64,000 nucleotides of DNA from Streptococcus peroris ATCC 700780 (GCF_000187585.1 NZ_GL732463.1:1176894-1240893); one strand, 5' to 3'. Shown: positions 47,396-59,817, counted from the stretch's first letter. Numbers and translations: made by a program. Notes: generated from the sequence alone by a model not told the origin.

Positions 47396-48016
47396 TTATT
47401 TCTCCTCTTGTTTAGGCAGTGGTAAGCCAATCGCATCTAACGGAATATAATTAAAATAATATTTACATCCAACACTAATGATATAATCTAAAGTATCTTT
47501 ATAGCGAGGATTTTTAAACCAATCTTTATCCAATAAATAAGAATAGCAAACTTCTTTATTTAACGGAGAAAAGAGCTTTTTATATTGTTTTAATTTAAAA
47601 TCACATGTTTGTAACTTTTCGTCAACACTGCCACCTTTACTCTGGGTCTTTTTCTCAACTATATAAACTGTATTTTTACTAACTACAAAAATTGCTTCAT
47701 CAGGTAATAATTGAGCGGATATAATTTTCGTATAATCAAATCCATCAATTTCATCAAAATAGCGATAGAGACCCGTTTTTTGGAAAATCTGTCCAACTTC
47801 ATCTCCTAAAAATTTTATACTCCATCTAAAAAGGTTGCGAACGCAATTTAGTTCCTTTGATGATTTTCGTTTTTCCTCCTTGTTCCGTCCTTTTAGTATC
47901 ATAGTCAATATTCTCAATACTGTAGCCATCTTGACTAGCTAAAAATGTAGGGAAATCCGTTTGTATTTCAAAAGCTAAACCTGTTTTAGTGTTTGCTCCT
48001 CCAATGCCACCTTTTT

Positions 48017-48020
<4 letters not shown>
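47396..48020 (-). pseudogene. Second restriction endonuclease gene of the GATC cassette, frameshifted
   Basis: The first 64 codons (MKKGGIGGANTKTGLAFE...) end at a TAG at 47828-47826. A second frame begins within this and continues to 47396 with FLGDEVGQIFQK, LLPDEAIFVV, YIVEKKTQSKGGSVDEKLQTC (core VEKKTQ, then GGSVDEKLQT) and a conserved C-terminal YKDTLDYIISVGC. DEAIFVV...VEKK fits a PD-(D/E)xK nuclease. Removing one base from the A5 run at 47828-47832 restores a single protein of about 207 aa. Its start overlaps dpnA by 4 bases. I infer an isoschizomeric GATC nuclease, as in the S. suis SsuDAT1I system, but the specificity is not proven. Confidence 0.75.
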
Positions 48021-49688
<1,668 letters not shown>

Positions 49689-49747
49689 TTAGCTTGGTAT
49701 TTCACTACTCTTCTACATTTCTCTGGAACTTATTTAATAAAATAAAA

Positions 49748-49776
49748 TGAGTAGGATAATTTTTCCTACTCATTCT
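49748..49776 (-). terminator. Terminator of the thioesterase/gal side
   Basis: On the minus strand ATGAGTAGG and CCTACTCAT form a 9-bp stem with a 9-base loop and a T-rich tail. It lies after the thioesterase stop and separates it from the restriction cassette. Confidence 0.85.
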
Positions 49777-49781
49777 TTCTT

Positions 49782-50186
49782 TTATATCCTCACCTGTCTA
49801 TCTTCAGACCGTTGTCCTGTGACAAACATGGTGAAGGTTGCCTTGCAGACATTTCGGCCATCTTGGTTGGTGATATCAACATCGACCACACAAGTGGTAC
49901 GTCCTTGATGGACACATTCTCCCTTGATAGTGAGAACATCCCCTAGATTTCCAGCTTTCAGATAGTTGATAGAAGACTGGAGCGTCACTCCATCTAAGTC
50001 AAGCGAAATCACCACAAGTCCACTGATTTGGTCACAAAGGGAAAATAGATAGCCTCCATGGGCATTTCCATAGTAGTTGAGTGAAGAGTCCACTACTTTT
50101 GTCGTCACCACAACGTGGCCATCTCTCATTTTTTCAATTTCGTAATTTTCAAAGGCAGATATAGCGTCAAAGTGAAAATCTTTCAT
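49782..50186 (-). CDS. Hotdog-fold thioesterase, PaaI family
   Basis: This acyl-CoA thioesterase-like protein is 134 aa from ATG 50186 (MKDFHFDAISAFENYE). The start is set by AGGAGG 5 bases upstream. The longer ORF start at 50207 precedes this ribosome-binding site. The hotdog signature is YGNAHGGYLFSLCDQISGLV, with catalytic-type Asp/Gln region around HGG. The substrate is unknown. It is in its pneumococcal position next to galT and follows it by about 70 bases. Confidence 0.85.
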   Translation of the reverse strand: MKDFHFDAISAFENYEIEKMRDGHVVVTTKVVDSSLNYYGNAHGGYLFSLCDQISGLVVISLDLDGVTLQSSINYLKAGNLGDVLTIKGECVHQGRTTCVVDVDITNQDGRNVCKATFTMFVTGQRSEDRQVRI

Positions 50187-50255
50187 ACGTTCCTCCTGAT
50201 ATTTCAAACGACACTATGATACTACTTTTTATAGGCCTATGCAAGGAAGAAGCAC

Positions 50256-51737
50256 TTATTCAGATAAAATTCCGACCTGCTCTACAAAGCGCATAAAGGC
50301 AGCTTGTCCTTCTTCTGTTTGCTTGTAAACTCCTGCATCTTCCAAAACTCGAGCAAAGATTTTTCCAACAGATTCTTGGACGATATTAAGAGCTTGGTCT
50401 TTGTCAGTCAATCCAGGATGGGATTCTTTCAACTCATCTGCCCATTCTTGGTGATAATCTGCTACTGAAACATCCTCTCCGACTAGGTAAGCTGCTACTT
50501 GCTCCAGTTCGACCTTCAAGCGTGGTGGCAAGATAGCCAAACCCATGACCTCTATCAAGCCGATATTTTCCTTCTTGATATGTTGGACATCCTTGTGGGG
50601 ATGATAGATACCATCTGGATGCTCTGGAGATGTTTGATTGTCCCGCAAAACCAAGTCCAACTCAAACTGCCCATCTCGTTTACGCGCAATCGGTGTGATA
50701 GTGTGATGCGGTATTCCATTGCTTTCCGCAAAGACCTGTACACTTGGGTCAGAATACTGACGCCAAGAAAGTAAGATTTTCTCAGCAAGATTGGTCAAAT
50801 CGTCTTTTGAATCCGACGTCAATCGAATGACCGACATAGGCCACTTTACGATTCCAGCTTTGACATTCTCAAAACCTTGGAAGTGGAAGCTTTGTTGCAA
50901 AGGCGCTATTTCCATTGGAAAAACATGACGTCCACCTTGATAATGATCATGCGTCAGAATGGAACCACCCACAATAGGTAAGTCCGCATTCGAACCAGCA
51001 AAGTAGCCCGGGAACTGCTCCACAATAGACAGCAGTCTCTCAAAACTTTGGCGGCTAATAGCCATAGGACGATGCTTGCTATCTAGGAAAATACAGTGCT
51101 CATTAAAGTAAGCATAAGGTGAATATTGAAAGCCCCACTCATGCCCCGCCATTGAAAATCGAATAATACGATGATTACTCCTAGCCGGATGATTAACTCT
51201 GCCATGATACCCTTCATTTTCCATACAGAGCTGACATTGAGGATAGTTACTAGACTTGACTAGCTTGGTTGCCGCAATCGCCTTAGGATCCTTTTCAGGC
51301 TTAGACAGATTGATGGTGATCTCAAGTTCACCGTAGTCAGATGGAACACGATAAGCAATGTTTTTCGCAATGGCTTTGAGTTTGATGTAGTCATTCTTCT
51401 GACTAAGTTGGTAAAAGTCTGCAATCGCCTGCTCTGGTGACTGGGCATAGGTAGCCCAAAAGTCACGATTAACCTGACTTGGACACGGAGTCACCAAGTC
51501 CATGAGGTCTGCACCGAGGATTTCACGTGCAGTCTGACTATCTTCAATCGCTTCTAATCGAACGGCTTCCTCGACTAATTGGTCTTTTAGGTCAATCAAC
51601 TCAGAAACATTGGTTTCGACTTCCAAAACGCCATCTCCAACCAGTGCCAAAACACGATTGGTCAGATAAATACGATCCAACTCCTCATAAGAACTTTCTT
51701 CAATAACTTGTGTTACAAATTTTTCGACTAAAGTCAC
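50256..51737 (-). CDS. galT: Galactose-1-phosphate uridylyltransferase (class II)
   Basis: GalT exchanges UMP between UDP-glucose and galactose-1-phosphate in the Leloir pathway. At 493 aa it belongs to the larger Firmicute GalT type rather than the E. coli type. Visible motifs include [24 protein letters not shown] (core [12 protein letters not shown]), [25 protein letters not shown] with the catalytic-type His triplet, and [21 protein letters not shown]. It follows galK by 19 bases. Confidence 0.95.
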   Translation of the reverse strand: MTLVEKFVTQVIEESSYEELDRIYLTNRVLALVGDGVLEVETNVSELIDLKDQLVEEAVRLEAIEDSQTAREILGADLMDLVTPCPSQVNRDFWATYAQSPEQAIADFYQLSQKNDYIKLKAIAKNIAYRVPSDYGELEITINLSKPEKDPKAIAATKLVKSSNYPQCQLCMENEGYHGRVNHPARSNHRIIRFSMAGHEWGFQYSPYAYFNEHCIFLDSKHRPMAISRQSFERLLSIVEQFPGYFAGSNADLPIVGGSILTHDHYQGGRHVFPMEIAPLQQSFHFQGFENVKAGIVKWPMSVIRLTSDSKDDLTNLAEKILLSWRQYSDPSVQVFAESNGIPHHTITPIARKRDGQFELDLVLRDNQTSPEHPDGIYHPHKDVQHIKKENIGLIEVMGLAILPPRLKVELEQVAAYLVGEDVSVADYHQEWADELKESHPGLTDKDQALNIVQESVGKIFARVLEDAGVYKQTEEGQAAFMRFVEQVGILSE

Positions 51738-51756
51738 TTATAAAGCCTCCTTTCGA

Positions 51757-52935
51757 CTATTCAAGTACACGGCTACCACCTGCAACTTCAGCAATATAGA
51801 AGCTTGGAGCGTAGCCAACGACTTCCTCGTAGCGTTTTCCAACAGCCTCTTTAAAGGACTCAACCGCATCTTTTTGAACTAAGGCAATCGCACAACCACC
51901 AAAACCTGCTCCTGTCATACGAGCACCGAGGACCCCTTCTTGAGCCCAAGCTGTATGGACAAGAGTATCCAATTCCAAGCCAGTCACTTCGTAATCATGT
52001 TCCAGAGACACATGAGAGGCATTCATCAAACGACCAAACTTGTCCAAATCTCCTGCCTGAAGTGCTGCTTGTGCTTTAAGGGTCCGTTGATTTTCAAGAA
52101 CAGCATGGCGAGCGCGTTTTAAACGATTTTCATCTTTGATAAGGTAGCTATATTCATCAAAAGCCCACTCATCCAATTCACCTAAAGTCTGGATATCCAA
52201 GGCAACTTGGAGTTCTTCTACTGCTTTTTCACATTCCGCACGGCGTTCATTGTACTTCGAATCAGCCAATTCACGACGTTTGTTGGTGTTCATGATGACA
52301 ACGACATTATCCTTCAAATCAAGGGGAACCAAGTCGTATTCTAGAGTATTAGTATTTAGGTAAATAGCACGTTGGTCAGCACCCATACCAATGGCAAATT
52401 GGTCCATGATACCAGAGTTCACACCAATAAAGTTATTTTCTGTCAATTTTCCAATTTTAACCAAATCTAGACGATCCAATTTTAGGTCAAAGAGGTATTC
52501 TGCCACGACACCAGTCAAAAGCTCTAAGGATGCAGAAGAAGACAAACCAGCACCATTTGGAATATTTCCATAAACATAGAAATCAAAACCTTTATCAATC
52601 ACATGCCCAGCCTCTTGTAAGAAGTGAAGGACACCTTTTGGATAGTTGGCCCAGTTATGCTCTTTCTCAAACTTAAGGTCAGCTAGAGGAACTTCGATGA
52701 TTCCTTTGTCTTCAAAGTTTGCCGAGTAGAAACGTAATACTTGGTCATCGCGCTTACGAGCAGCTCCGTATGTTCCTAGTGAAATAGCTGCCGGGAAAAC
52801 ATGGCCACCGTTATAGTCAGTATGTTCCCCAATCAAGTTGATACGACCAGGTGAGAAGAAGGTTTGGTCTGCTTCTTGACCAAAAACAGCAAGAAAATCC
52901 TTGCGAAGTGTGTCAGCAGTAAGATGTTGTGTCAT
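51757..52935 (-). CDS. galK: Galactokinase
   Basis: GalK phosphorylates galactose at C1. The 392-aa GHMP kinase carries the galactokinase signature [19 protein letters not shown] (residues 27-45), the ATP motif [16 protein letters not shown], and the C-terminal [16 protein letters not shown]. It is the first gene of galK-galT, divergent from galR, with a promoter carrying an inverted repeat in its spacer. Confidence 0.97.
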   Translation of the reverse strand: MTQHLTADTLRKDFLAVFGQEADQTFFSPGRINLIGEHTDYNGGHVFPAAISLGTYGAARKRDDQVLRFYSANFEDKGIIEVPLADLKFEKEHNWANYPKGVLHFLQEAGHVIDKGFDFYVYGNIPNGAGLSSSASLELLTGVVAEYLFDLKLDRLDLVKIGKLTENNFIGVNSGIMDQFAIGMGADQRAIYLNTNTLEYDLVPLDLKDNVVVIMNTNKRRELADSKYNERRAECEKAVEELQVALDIQTLGELDEWAFDEYSYLIKDENRLKRARHAVLENQRTLKAQAALQAGDLDKFGRLMNASHVSLEHDYEVTGLELDTLVHTAWAQEGVLGARMTGAGFGGCAIALVQKDAVESFKEAVGKRYEEVVGYAPSFYIAEVAGGSRVLE

Positions 52936-52961
52936 ATGAATTCTCCTTTGACAATTTGTTA

Positions 52962-53024
52962 GGTAAAAAAGTTTACCCTGTAATCGTTTTCTTCTATTGT
53001 ACCTAAGGCTTTTACTTAGGTCAA
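52962..53024 (-). promoter_or_regulatory. gal operon promoter with candidate GalR operators
   Basis: On the minus strand TTGACC (53024-53019), 17 bases, TACAAT (53001-52996). The spacer contains the perfect inverted repeat CCTAAG-N7-CTTAGG (53002-53020). A second inverted repeat, GGTAAA-N4-TTTACC (52962-52977), lies in the early transcribed region. Both are candidate GalR sites. Confidence 0.6.
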
Positions 53025-53076
53025 CATTTTTACCGACATTTTACTAAACTACAGGTAAAAAGATAGAAAAATATGA

Positions 53077-54105
<1,029 letters not shown>

Positions 54106-54123
54106 GCACAACACTTGAACATA

Positions 54124-54168
54124 AAAAAATCCTAATGGAGATTCTCAAATCCTATTAGGTTTTCTTTT
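54124..54168 (+). terminator. Terminator after galR
   Basis: ATCCTAAT and ATTAGGTT pair over a 15-base loop and are followed by a T-rich run. A BOX element begins straight after. Confidence 0.65.
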
Positions 54169-54321
54169 TATACTTAATGAAAATCAAAGAGCAAACTAGG
54201 AAGCTAGCCGCAGGTTGCTCAAAGCACTGCTTTGAGGTTGTAGATAAAACTGACGAAGTCAGTCACATATATAATCAAAGGTAAAGCTGACGTGGTTTGA
54301 AGAGATTTTCGAAGAGTATTA
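54169..54321. repeat. BOX repeat element (boxA-boxC type)
   Basis: The 153-base stretch matches the pneumococcal BOX repeat. It opens TATACTTAATGAAAATCAAA (boxA), contains AAGCTAGCCGCAGGTTGCTC and the CACTGCTTTGAGGTTGTAGA segment, then ACTGACGAAGTCAGT, and closes with GTTTGAAGAGATTTTCGAAG (boxC). It forms strong stem-loops in RNA. Its right end supplies the stop codon of the adh gene. No boxB repeat is seen, so this is an A-C form. Confidence 0.9.
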
Positions 54322-55356
54322 ATCCATCACAATCATAGACTTGATAGTCTTGCGTTCGTCCATGTCTTTATAAGCTTGGTCGATATCTTTCAGTTTGTAA
54401 CTTGAAGTAAAGACACGACCTGGATTGATATCACCATCAAGAACAGCTTTGAGCAAGAATTGCTTATCGTATGTTGTCGCAGAAGCTGCTCCACCTGCAA
54501 CAGAGATGTTTTGCATAAATGTTGAACCAAGGGCACGATTATTATAGTGAGGCACACCAACAAATCCCAAACGACCGCCATTATGAAGGACACCCAGAGC
54601 CTGCTCAACAGCCGCCTCAGTACCAACACACTCAAGTGCTGCATCTGCTCCTCCTCCGAGAATTTCACGCACCTTGGCAATCCCTTCTTCACCACGTTCA
54701 GCTACAACGGCTGTCGCACCTGACTCCAAGGCCATTTGTTGACGGTCTTCATGACGACTCATCAGGATAATTTGGGAAGCTCCACGCATCTTAGCTGCAA
54801 TGACGGCACATTGCCCAACAGCCCCATCGCCAATAACGACAACCTTGTCGCCCTTCTGAACATTAGCCACACGTGCTGCATGGTAACCGGTCGGCATGAC
54901 ATCAGCAAGTGTTAAAAGTGATTTCAGCATCCCTTCGGTATAATCATAGGGTTGCCCAGGAATTTTAACAAGCGCCCAGTTAGCATAGTGGAAGCGGATA
55001 TATTCAGCTTGAAAATTTCCTCCTAGGTTATTTCCGATATGATTGTCACAGGACCCATCAAATCCAGCTTGACAGGCATCACATTCCCCACAACCATGAG
55101 TAAAAGGTACAATCACAAAATCACCAGGCTTGACTGTTGTAATGGCTTCTCCAGTTTCTTCAACGATTCCAATCGCTTCGTGTCCACTATTTTTATGTCC
55201 CGCTTTAATATCTGGATTGCGATAAGTCCATAGGTCCGAACCACAAACGCAAGCACGTACGACACGGATAATGACATCGTCTGCCTCTTGAATGCTTGGA
55301 CGCTTAATCTCTCCAAGACCAACCTGACCTGCTTTTTTATAGATTGCTGCTTTCAT
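54319..55356 (-). CDS. Zinc-dependent alcohol dehydrogenase
   Basis: The 345-aa medium-chain dehydrogenase has catalytic zinc ligands in VCGSDLWTY and GHKNSGHEAIG, a structural zinc site HGCGECDACQAGFDGSCD, and the nucleotide-binding GDGAVGQCAVIAA. In pneumococcus the same locus holds an alcohol dehydrogenase under the MerR-type regulator NmlR (aldehyde stress). Here no nmlR gene follows. Its substrate is an alcohol or aldehyde not definable from sequence. The stop codon lies within the BOX element end. Confidence 0.9.
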   Translation of the reverse strand: MKAAIYKKAGQVGLGEIKRPSIQEADDVIIRVVRACVCGSDLWTYRNPDIKAGHKNSGHEAIGIVEETGEAITTVKPGDFVIVPFTHGCGECDACQAGFDGSCDNHIGNNLGGNFQAEYIRFHYANWALVKIPGQPYDYTEGMLKSLLTLADVMPTGYHAARVANVQKGDKVVVIGDGAVGQCAVIAAKMRGASQIILMSRHEDRQQMALESGATAVVAERGEEGIAKVREILGGGADAALECVGTEAAVEQALGVLHNGGRLGFVGVPHYNNRALGSTFMQNISVAGGAASATTYDKQFLLKAVLDGDINPGRVFTSSYKLKDIDQAYKDMDERKTIKSMIVMD

Positions 55357-55535
55357 ATAATCACCTCGAATTTTTATTACTTTAAGTATACACTTTTTAA
55401 CAATCTTCCGCTCATATCAACTACTTCTTAAGAGCGATAAGGCACTAGTTAACGGCAATATCGTATATTCTTTTTTGAAAATTACGCTTCATCGAAATTT
55501 TCAGATTCCATTTTGATTAGATTCTGGACAATAGA

Positions 55536-55575
55536 AAAGGTGAATATAGGAGTGTTCCCCTTTATCCACCTTTTG
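55536..55575 (-). terminator. Probable terminator of the ABC transporter gene
   Basis: On the minus strand AAAAGGTG and CACCTTTT pair around a loop that can form a smaller hairpin, followed by CTATT. It is near the ABC stop. The rest of the 230-base gap to adh shows no gene. Confidence 0.5.
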
Positions 55576-55586
55576 AGGTTTAGTGG

Positions 55587-58112
55587 TTATTCGCTACGGA
55601 GCGATTCGACTGGGTCTTTCTTCGCGGCGATGCGTGAAGGGATGAGACCGGCTAACATCGTTAATACAATCGAAATACCGATGAGGATAAGCGCTGCTTC
55701 CCATGGTAATTGCGCCACGTTTTCCACGTTGGTCATTTTCGAAACAACGGCATTGATTGGAATCGTCGCAAGGAGTGTAATGGCGATACCGAGCACCCCG
55801 GAGATAAATCCTTCGATGGCGGTTTCGGCGGTAAAGATACGACGGATGTCTTTCTTCGAAGCCCCCATCGCACGTAGGATTCCGATTTCTTTTGTACGTT
55901 CGAGAACCGAGATGTAGGTGATAATCGCAATCATAATCGATGATACGATGAGTGAGATGGCTACGAAACCAACGAGTACCGTTGTAATCACGCCAACCAT
56001 TGTCGTAATCGAAGACATGATAGTTTGAATATCGTCAGAGTAGGCAAGAGCTTTGTCTTCTTCGCCGGCGTCTTTTTTCGCTGTGTTATAAGCGTTAATG
56101 AAGTCCTTCAACTCTTGTTTTTGTTGGAAGGAAGAGGTGTAGAACTCGATGGCAGCCGGTTTGGATTTGTCGATGACACCCAATTTTTCGAGGTTTTCCT
56201 CGTAAGTGGCAGCCGAGTTGTCATTGTATTGTTGGATGTATTGCGCTTGTTGTTCAGGCGTCATTTGGGCCAATTGGATTTTTTCTTCTTGGGTTAAATC
56301 AGCCGAACTGAACGGTTTTGGATCTTTAGTAAATGCTTTTCCGGTAAATACATTAACTGTTGGATTGGCTTCTTGCTCTTTTACGATGTCACTGTTTTGA
56401 ATTTGCTCAGAAGTATAATCGATAAGGGCGCTTGTGTAAGCCACTCCGCCAGAAGGAGAGTTCACACCAGAACTGGTACCTTCTTTCTGACGAAGAACAC
56501 CGACGATTTTAAGTTCGAGACCATTCTCGATTTGAGTTTTCATATAAGAGGCATCATTGATTTTATTCATCCATCGGTTGTTCTCTTTTGCGAATCGATT
56601 TGTATTTACGACGGCTTTGAATGTTTTTCCGATGAAATCACTATATTGATATATTTGAGAGCCTAGTTCATCTAATTTTTTTGCATCATTTAATTCGCTA
56701 GGATCTTTGATACGTAAACTATAGAGAAGTAAATCACTAATTTCGTTATTTTCATCAACAATCAAAACGATTTCTGATTTATCTTGAGGGAAACGTCCTT
56801 CTAGCACATCGTATTGGCTTTCAAGCATATTTGAATCACTAGAAAGCTCACTCCAATAATCGATATTTTGTAAGTACCCCTTGATTGTTTGGTTGCTTGT
56901 GTCTACTTCATCCGCTAAGGTTGAAGGGAGGATGCTTTTAGGACCGTTTGATGTATCTGTTGCATAAATATATGGTTGCAAGTTGTAACGGTAGCGAATA
57001 TCTTTGGTAAGAGCTTGAACCTCTGAAGCGTGTTCGTCTAAATAAGACTTGAAGGAGGCTAGGTCATTTTTTCCGATTTGTTTTTTCAATAATTTGGTTA
57101 AAACGGTATTGATACCAAGCTCGTTATTGTCTTTATAGGGTTTCTCACTTAGATCTGGAGAGGTCGCTAGCAGATTGCTCTGATTCTTCTCGCTAATCGT
57201 TAGCGGAAGAGAGACAAGGGTATCTTCCTGTGTCTTTTTTACATAGCCACTCACACCATTTGAAAGTGCCAAGATAAGTGCAATCCCGATAATCCCGATG
57301 GAACCGGCAAAGGCAGTCAGGAAAGTACGACCTTTTTTCGTCAATAGATTATTAAAGGAAAGGGCAAGGGCCGTCAGATAGCTCATCTTCGTTTTTTTGA
57401 ACCGGATATCAACTTGTTTGGTTTCCTCTGTTGGTTCGTAGGGATTCGAGTCGCTTAAGATATTTCCATCTAATACTTGTACGATACGAGTGGAGTAGGC
57501 CTGTGCCAGCTCTGGGTTATGCGTCACCATGATAACCAGACGTTCCTTGGCAATGTCTTTTAATAACTCCATGATTTGAACAGAAGTCTCAGAATCGAGC
57601 GCTCCAGTCGGTTCGTCGGCTAAAACGACTTTTGGATTGTTGACAAGGGCACGCGCAATCGCGATTCGTTGCATTTGTCCCCCAGACATTTGACTTGGTT
57701 TCTTATATAAATGGTCTTTCAATCCAACGCGTTCAAGCGCTTCGATGGCACGTTTCTTGCGTTCCGCTTTGGAAACACCAGAGAGGGTCATCGCAATCTC
57801 GACGTTTGAGAGTGCCGTTTGGTGACCGATGAGATTATACGACTGGAAGACGAACCCAATTGTGTGGTTTCTGTAGCTATCCCAATCGCGGTCTTTAAAT
57901 TGCTTGGTTGATCTTCCTTGGATGAGTAAATCACCAGATGTGTATTGGTCGAGTCCACCGATAATATTTAATAGGGTGGTTTTCCCTGAACCCGATTGCC
58001 CGAGAATGGAGACAAACTCATTTTCACGGAAGCGAATCGAGATGTCCTTTAGCGCGTGAAACTCCTGATTTCCTGTATGATAAACTTTTGAAATGTGTTG
58101 TAGCTGTAACAT
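55587..58112 (-). CDS. ABC transporter, fused ATPase and MacB-type permease
   Basis: The 841-aa protein has an N-terminal ATPase (Walker A GQSGSGKTT at residues 38-46, signature MSGGQMQRI, Walker B VVLADEPTGALD) and a permease part with a first membrane helix near residue 265, a long extracellular domain of about 400 residues, and three membrane helices at the C-terminus around GVITTVLVGFVAISLIV and GFISGVLGIAITLL. This is the MacB/peptide-exporter layout used for bacteriocin or antimicrobial peptide resistance and lipoprotein handling. The DNA, especially the 3' part, has more CG dinucleotides than neighbours, suggesting acquisition. Confidence 0.88.
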   Translation of the reverse strand: MLQLQHISKVYHTGNQEFHALKDISIRFRENEFVSILGQSGSGKTTLLNIIGGLDQYTSGDLLIQGRSTKQFKDRDWDSYRNHTIGFVFQSYNLIGHQTALSNVEIAMTLSGVSKAERKKRAIEALERVGLKDHLYKKPSQMSGGQMQRIAIARALVNNPKVVLADEPTGALDSETSVQIMELLKDIAKERLVIMVTHNPELAQAYSTRIVQVLDGNILSDSNPYEPTEETKQVDIRFKKTKMSYLTALALSFNNLLTKKGRTFLTAFAGSIGIIGIALILALSNGVSGYVKKTQEDTLVSLPLTISEKNQSNLLATSPDLSEKPYKDNNELGINTVLTKLLKKQIGKNDLASFKSYLDEHASEVQALTKDIRYRYNLQPYIYATDTSNGPKSILPSTLADEVDTSNQTIKGYLQNIDYWSELSSDSNMLESQYDVLEGRFPQDKSEIVLIVDENNEISDLLLYSLRIKDPSELNDAKKLDELGSQIYQYSDFIGKTFKAVVNTNRFAKENNRWMNKINDASYMKTQIENGLELKIVGVLRQKEGTSSGVNSPSGGVAYTSALIDYTSEQIQNSDIVKEQEANPTVNVFTGKAFTKDPKPFSSADLTQEEKIQLAQMTPEQQAQYIQQYNDNSAATYEENLEKLGVIDKSKPAAIEFYTSSFQQKQELKDFINAYNTAKKDAGEEDKALAYSDDIQTIMSSITTMVGVITTVLVGFVAISLIVSSIMIAIITYISVLERTKEIGILRAMGASKKDIRRIFTAETAIEGFISGVLGIAITLLATIPINAVVSKMTNVENVAQLPWEAALILIGISIVLTMLAGLIPSRIAAKKDPVESLRSE

Positions 58113-58208
58113 AGGCTCTATCCTTTCAGTGATATAAGTAGTCTATCACAATTTCATACTGGAGTAAATATGTTAAATTTACAATTCAACAAATGGATAA
58201 TCAACTTC

Positions 58209-59108
58209 TTATGAATGATCATGTCCATAGTTTCTATTCGTTTCTAACTCTGCCATATTGCGTTTATGGGCTTGGTGGGTTGCTACATCTGCATCCACTT
58301 CAATGGTGACATTTTGAAAGCCACAATCTTTGAGTAAATCCCGAATGGATTCTTTACAAACTTCCATATGTTTGACATGCTCGAGACAAACATGGATAAT
58401 GGCATTTTTCTCCAAGCCATCCATGGTCCAGAGATTGAGCTGATTAACGCTAGCGACATAGTCCAATTGCTCCAAATCACTCTTGACTTGCTCAATATCT
58501 ACTCCTTCTGGCACGGCATCTAAGAAAATCTTGAGCGTAGACCAAAAACGTGGGATGGCTTTTGAAAGAATAAACAAAGAAATAGCGAGTGATAAAAGCG
58601 GGTCTAGGATATACCAGTCTGTAAATCTGAGAATAATGGCCATCAGAATAACGGCTAACCAACCCAAGGTATCTTCCAAAAAATGGAGACTGAGAATGGA
58701 TTCGTTCTTGGTTTTTCCTTTACGAACCACTAAGCTCGCTAGCACATTTATAGTAACTGCAATGATTCCTAGCCAGAGGATACCCTCATCATTGACAGGT
58801 TGGGGATTAAATAGTTTTGTTGTATTTTCCAAAATGACGAAAACTGATCCTGTCATCAAAATCACAGCCGTTATCAAAGCTCCTAGAAGACTAAATCGTT
58901 TGTAACCCAAGGTATACTGACTATCCTCTTCACGATTGGAGATTGTTTCTAGAACGGCTGATACCCCAATTGCAACCGCATCTCCTAAGTCATGGACAGA
59001 GTCAGCCAGCACAGCACTAGAGCCAAATACTCCACCAGCGATAAACTCGACAATAGCATAACTAAAATTTAAGAAAAAAGACAGCCAAACAGCACGTTTT
59101 GAACTCAT
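58209..59108 (-). CDS. czcD: Zinc efflux protein CzcD (cation diffusion facilitator)
   Basis: CzcD exports Zn2+. The 299-aa protein from ATG 59108 (MSSKRAVWLSFFLN) has an AAAGGAGAG ribosome-binding site. The longer ORF start at 59153 overlaps the sczA-side operator. It has six membrane segments, metal site residues in ADSVHDLGDA (HDxxD) and DPLLSLAISLFIL, and a cytoplasmic C-terminal domain ending in a His-rich tail (YGHDHS). It is divergent from sczA, whose product controls it. Confidence 0.94.
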   Translation of the reverse strand: MSSKRAVWLSFFLNFSYAIVEFIAGGVFGSSAVLADSVHDLGDAVAIGVSAVLETISNREEDSQYTLGYKRFSLLGALITAVILMTGSVFVILENTTKLFNPQPVNDEGILWLGIIAVTINVLASLVVRKGKTKNESILSLHFLEDTLGWLAVILMAIILRFTDWYILDPLLSLAISLFILSKAIPRFWSTLKIFLDAVPEGVDIEQVKSDLEQLDYVASVNQLNLWTMDGLEKNAIIHVCLEHVKHMEVCKESIRDLLKDCGFQNVTIEVDADVATHQAHKRNMAELETNRNYGHDHS

Positions 59109-59137
59109 TTTTACTCTCCTTTGGTATAATAGTCTTA

Positions 59138-59231
59138 TGAACACCTTGTTCATTCTTATTATCCCCCACCACTCAAAGAAAGGATAGAAGCAGTTCGTTC
59201 AGTTTGTATTATTCTGAACACTTTGTTTCAA
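59138..59231. promoter_or_regulatory. czcD-sczA intergenic region with two TGAAC motifs
   Basis: TGAAC-N5-GTTCA (59138-59152) is a perfect inverted repeat close to the czcD start. A second, imperfect copy, TGAACACTTTGTTTCA, lies at 59215-59230 near sczA. They are candidate SczA sites. In pneumococcus SczA uses two motifs in the czcD promoter. Confidence 0.6.
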
Positions 59232-59242
59232 ATGTACATCTA

Positions 59243-59779
59243 GTGAAAAAAGATCGCCGTATCAATAAGACAAAAAAAGCTATCTATCAAGCATTCTTAC
59301 AGCTACTAAATTCCAAAAGATACGAAACCATTACCGTTCAAGAAATTATCGACTTAGCAGACGTTGGTCGTTCAACCTTTTACAGTCATTATGAAAGTAA
59401 GGAATTACTCCTAGATGAACTCTGTCGGTACCTTTTCCACCACCTCTTTGAACGTGAAGAGCACCTCTCAACCGAGGATTATTTGGCACATATCTTTTTG
59501 CATTTTAAGAAAAATCAAGACCATGTTACCAGTCTTCTCCTATCAAAAAATGACTACTTTCTCCGCCAACTGCAAAAAGAACTAAGACACCATGTCTACC
59601 CTATGGTCGTCCCATACTTGCAAACAGTTCATCCCAAGATTCCGTCATCCTATCTTCAACACTTTGTCGTTACGAATTTCATCGAGACCTTGACCTGGTG
59701 GCTGAGAGAAGGAAAAGCTTATAATGAGCAAGAAGTTGTCAGCTTTTATCTAGACGTTATGGAAATGACATCCAAATAA
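59243..59779 (+). CDS. sczA: TetR-family zinc-responsive regulator SczA
   Basis: SczA activates czcD when zinc is high. From the GTG at 59243 the protein is 178 aa and starts VKKDRRINKTKKAIYQAF, followed by the TetR helix-turn-helix (EIIDLADVGRSTFYSHYESKELL, core ADVGRSTFYSHYESK). A longer frame from a TTG at 59204 adds 13 residues but would run through a putative operator, so the GTG is preferred. Neither start has a good ribosome-binding site. Helices rich in His and Leu follow, including FHHLFEREEH. Confidence 0.88.
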   Translation: MKKDRRINKTKKAIYQAFLQLLNSKRYETITVQEIIDLADVGRSTFYSHYESKELLLDELCRYLFHHLFEREEHLSTEDYLAHIFLHFKKNQDHVTSLLLSKNDYFLRQLQKELRHHVYPMVVPYLQTVHPKIPSSYLQHFVVTNFIETLTWWLREGKAYNEQEVVSFYLDVMEMTSK

Positions 59780-59817
59780 CAATAAACAATTATTTTACTT
59801 TTCAGAAAGGAAATCTT

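Noticed and set aside
55357..55535. Remnant of nmlR or a divergent MerR-type promoter upstream of adh
   Set aside because: I found no MerR helix-turn-helix coding remnant and no 19-bp-spaced promoter with a dyad; the sequence is unremarkable.
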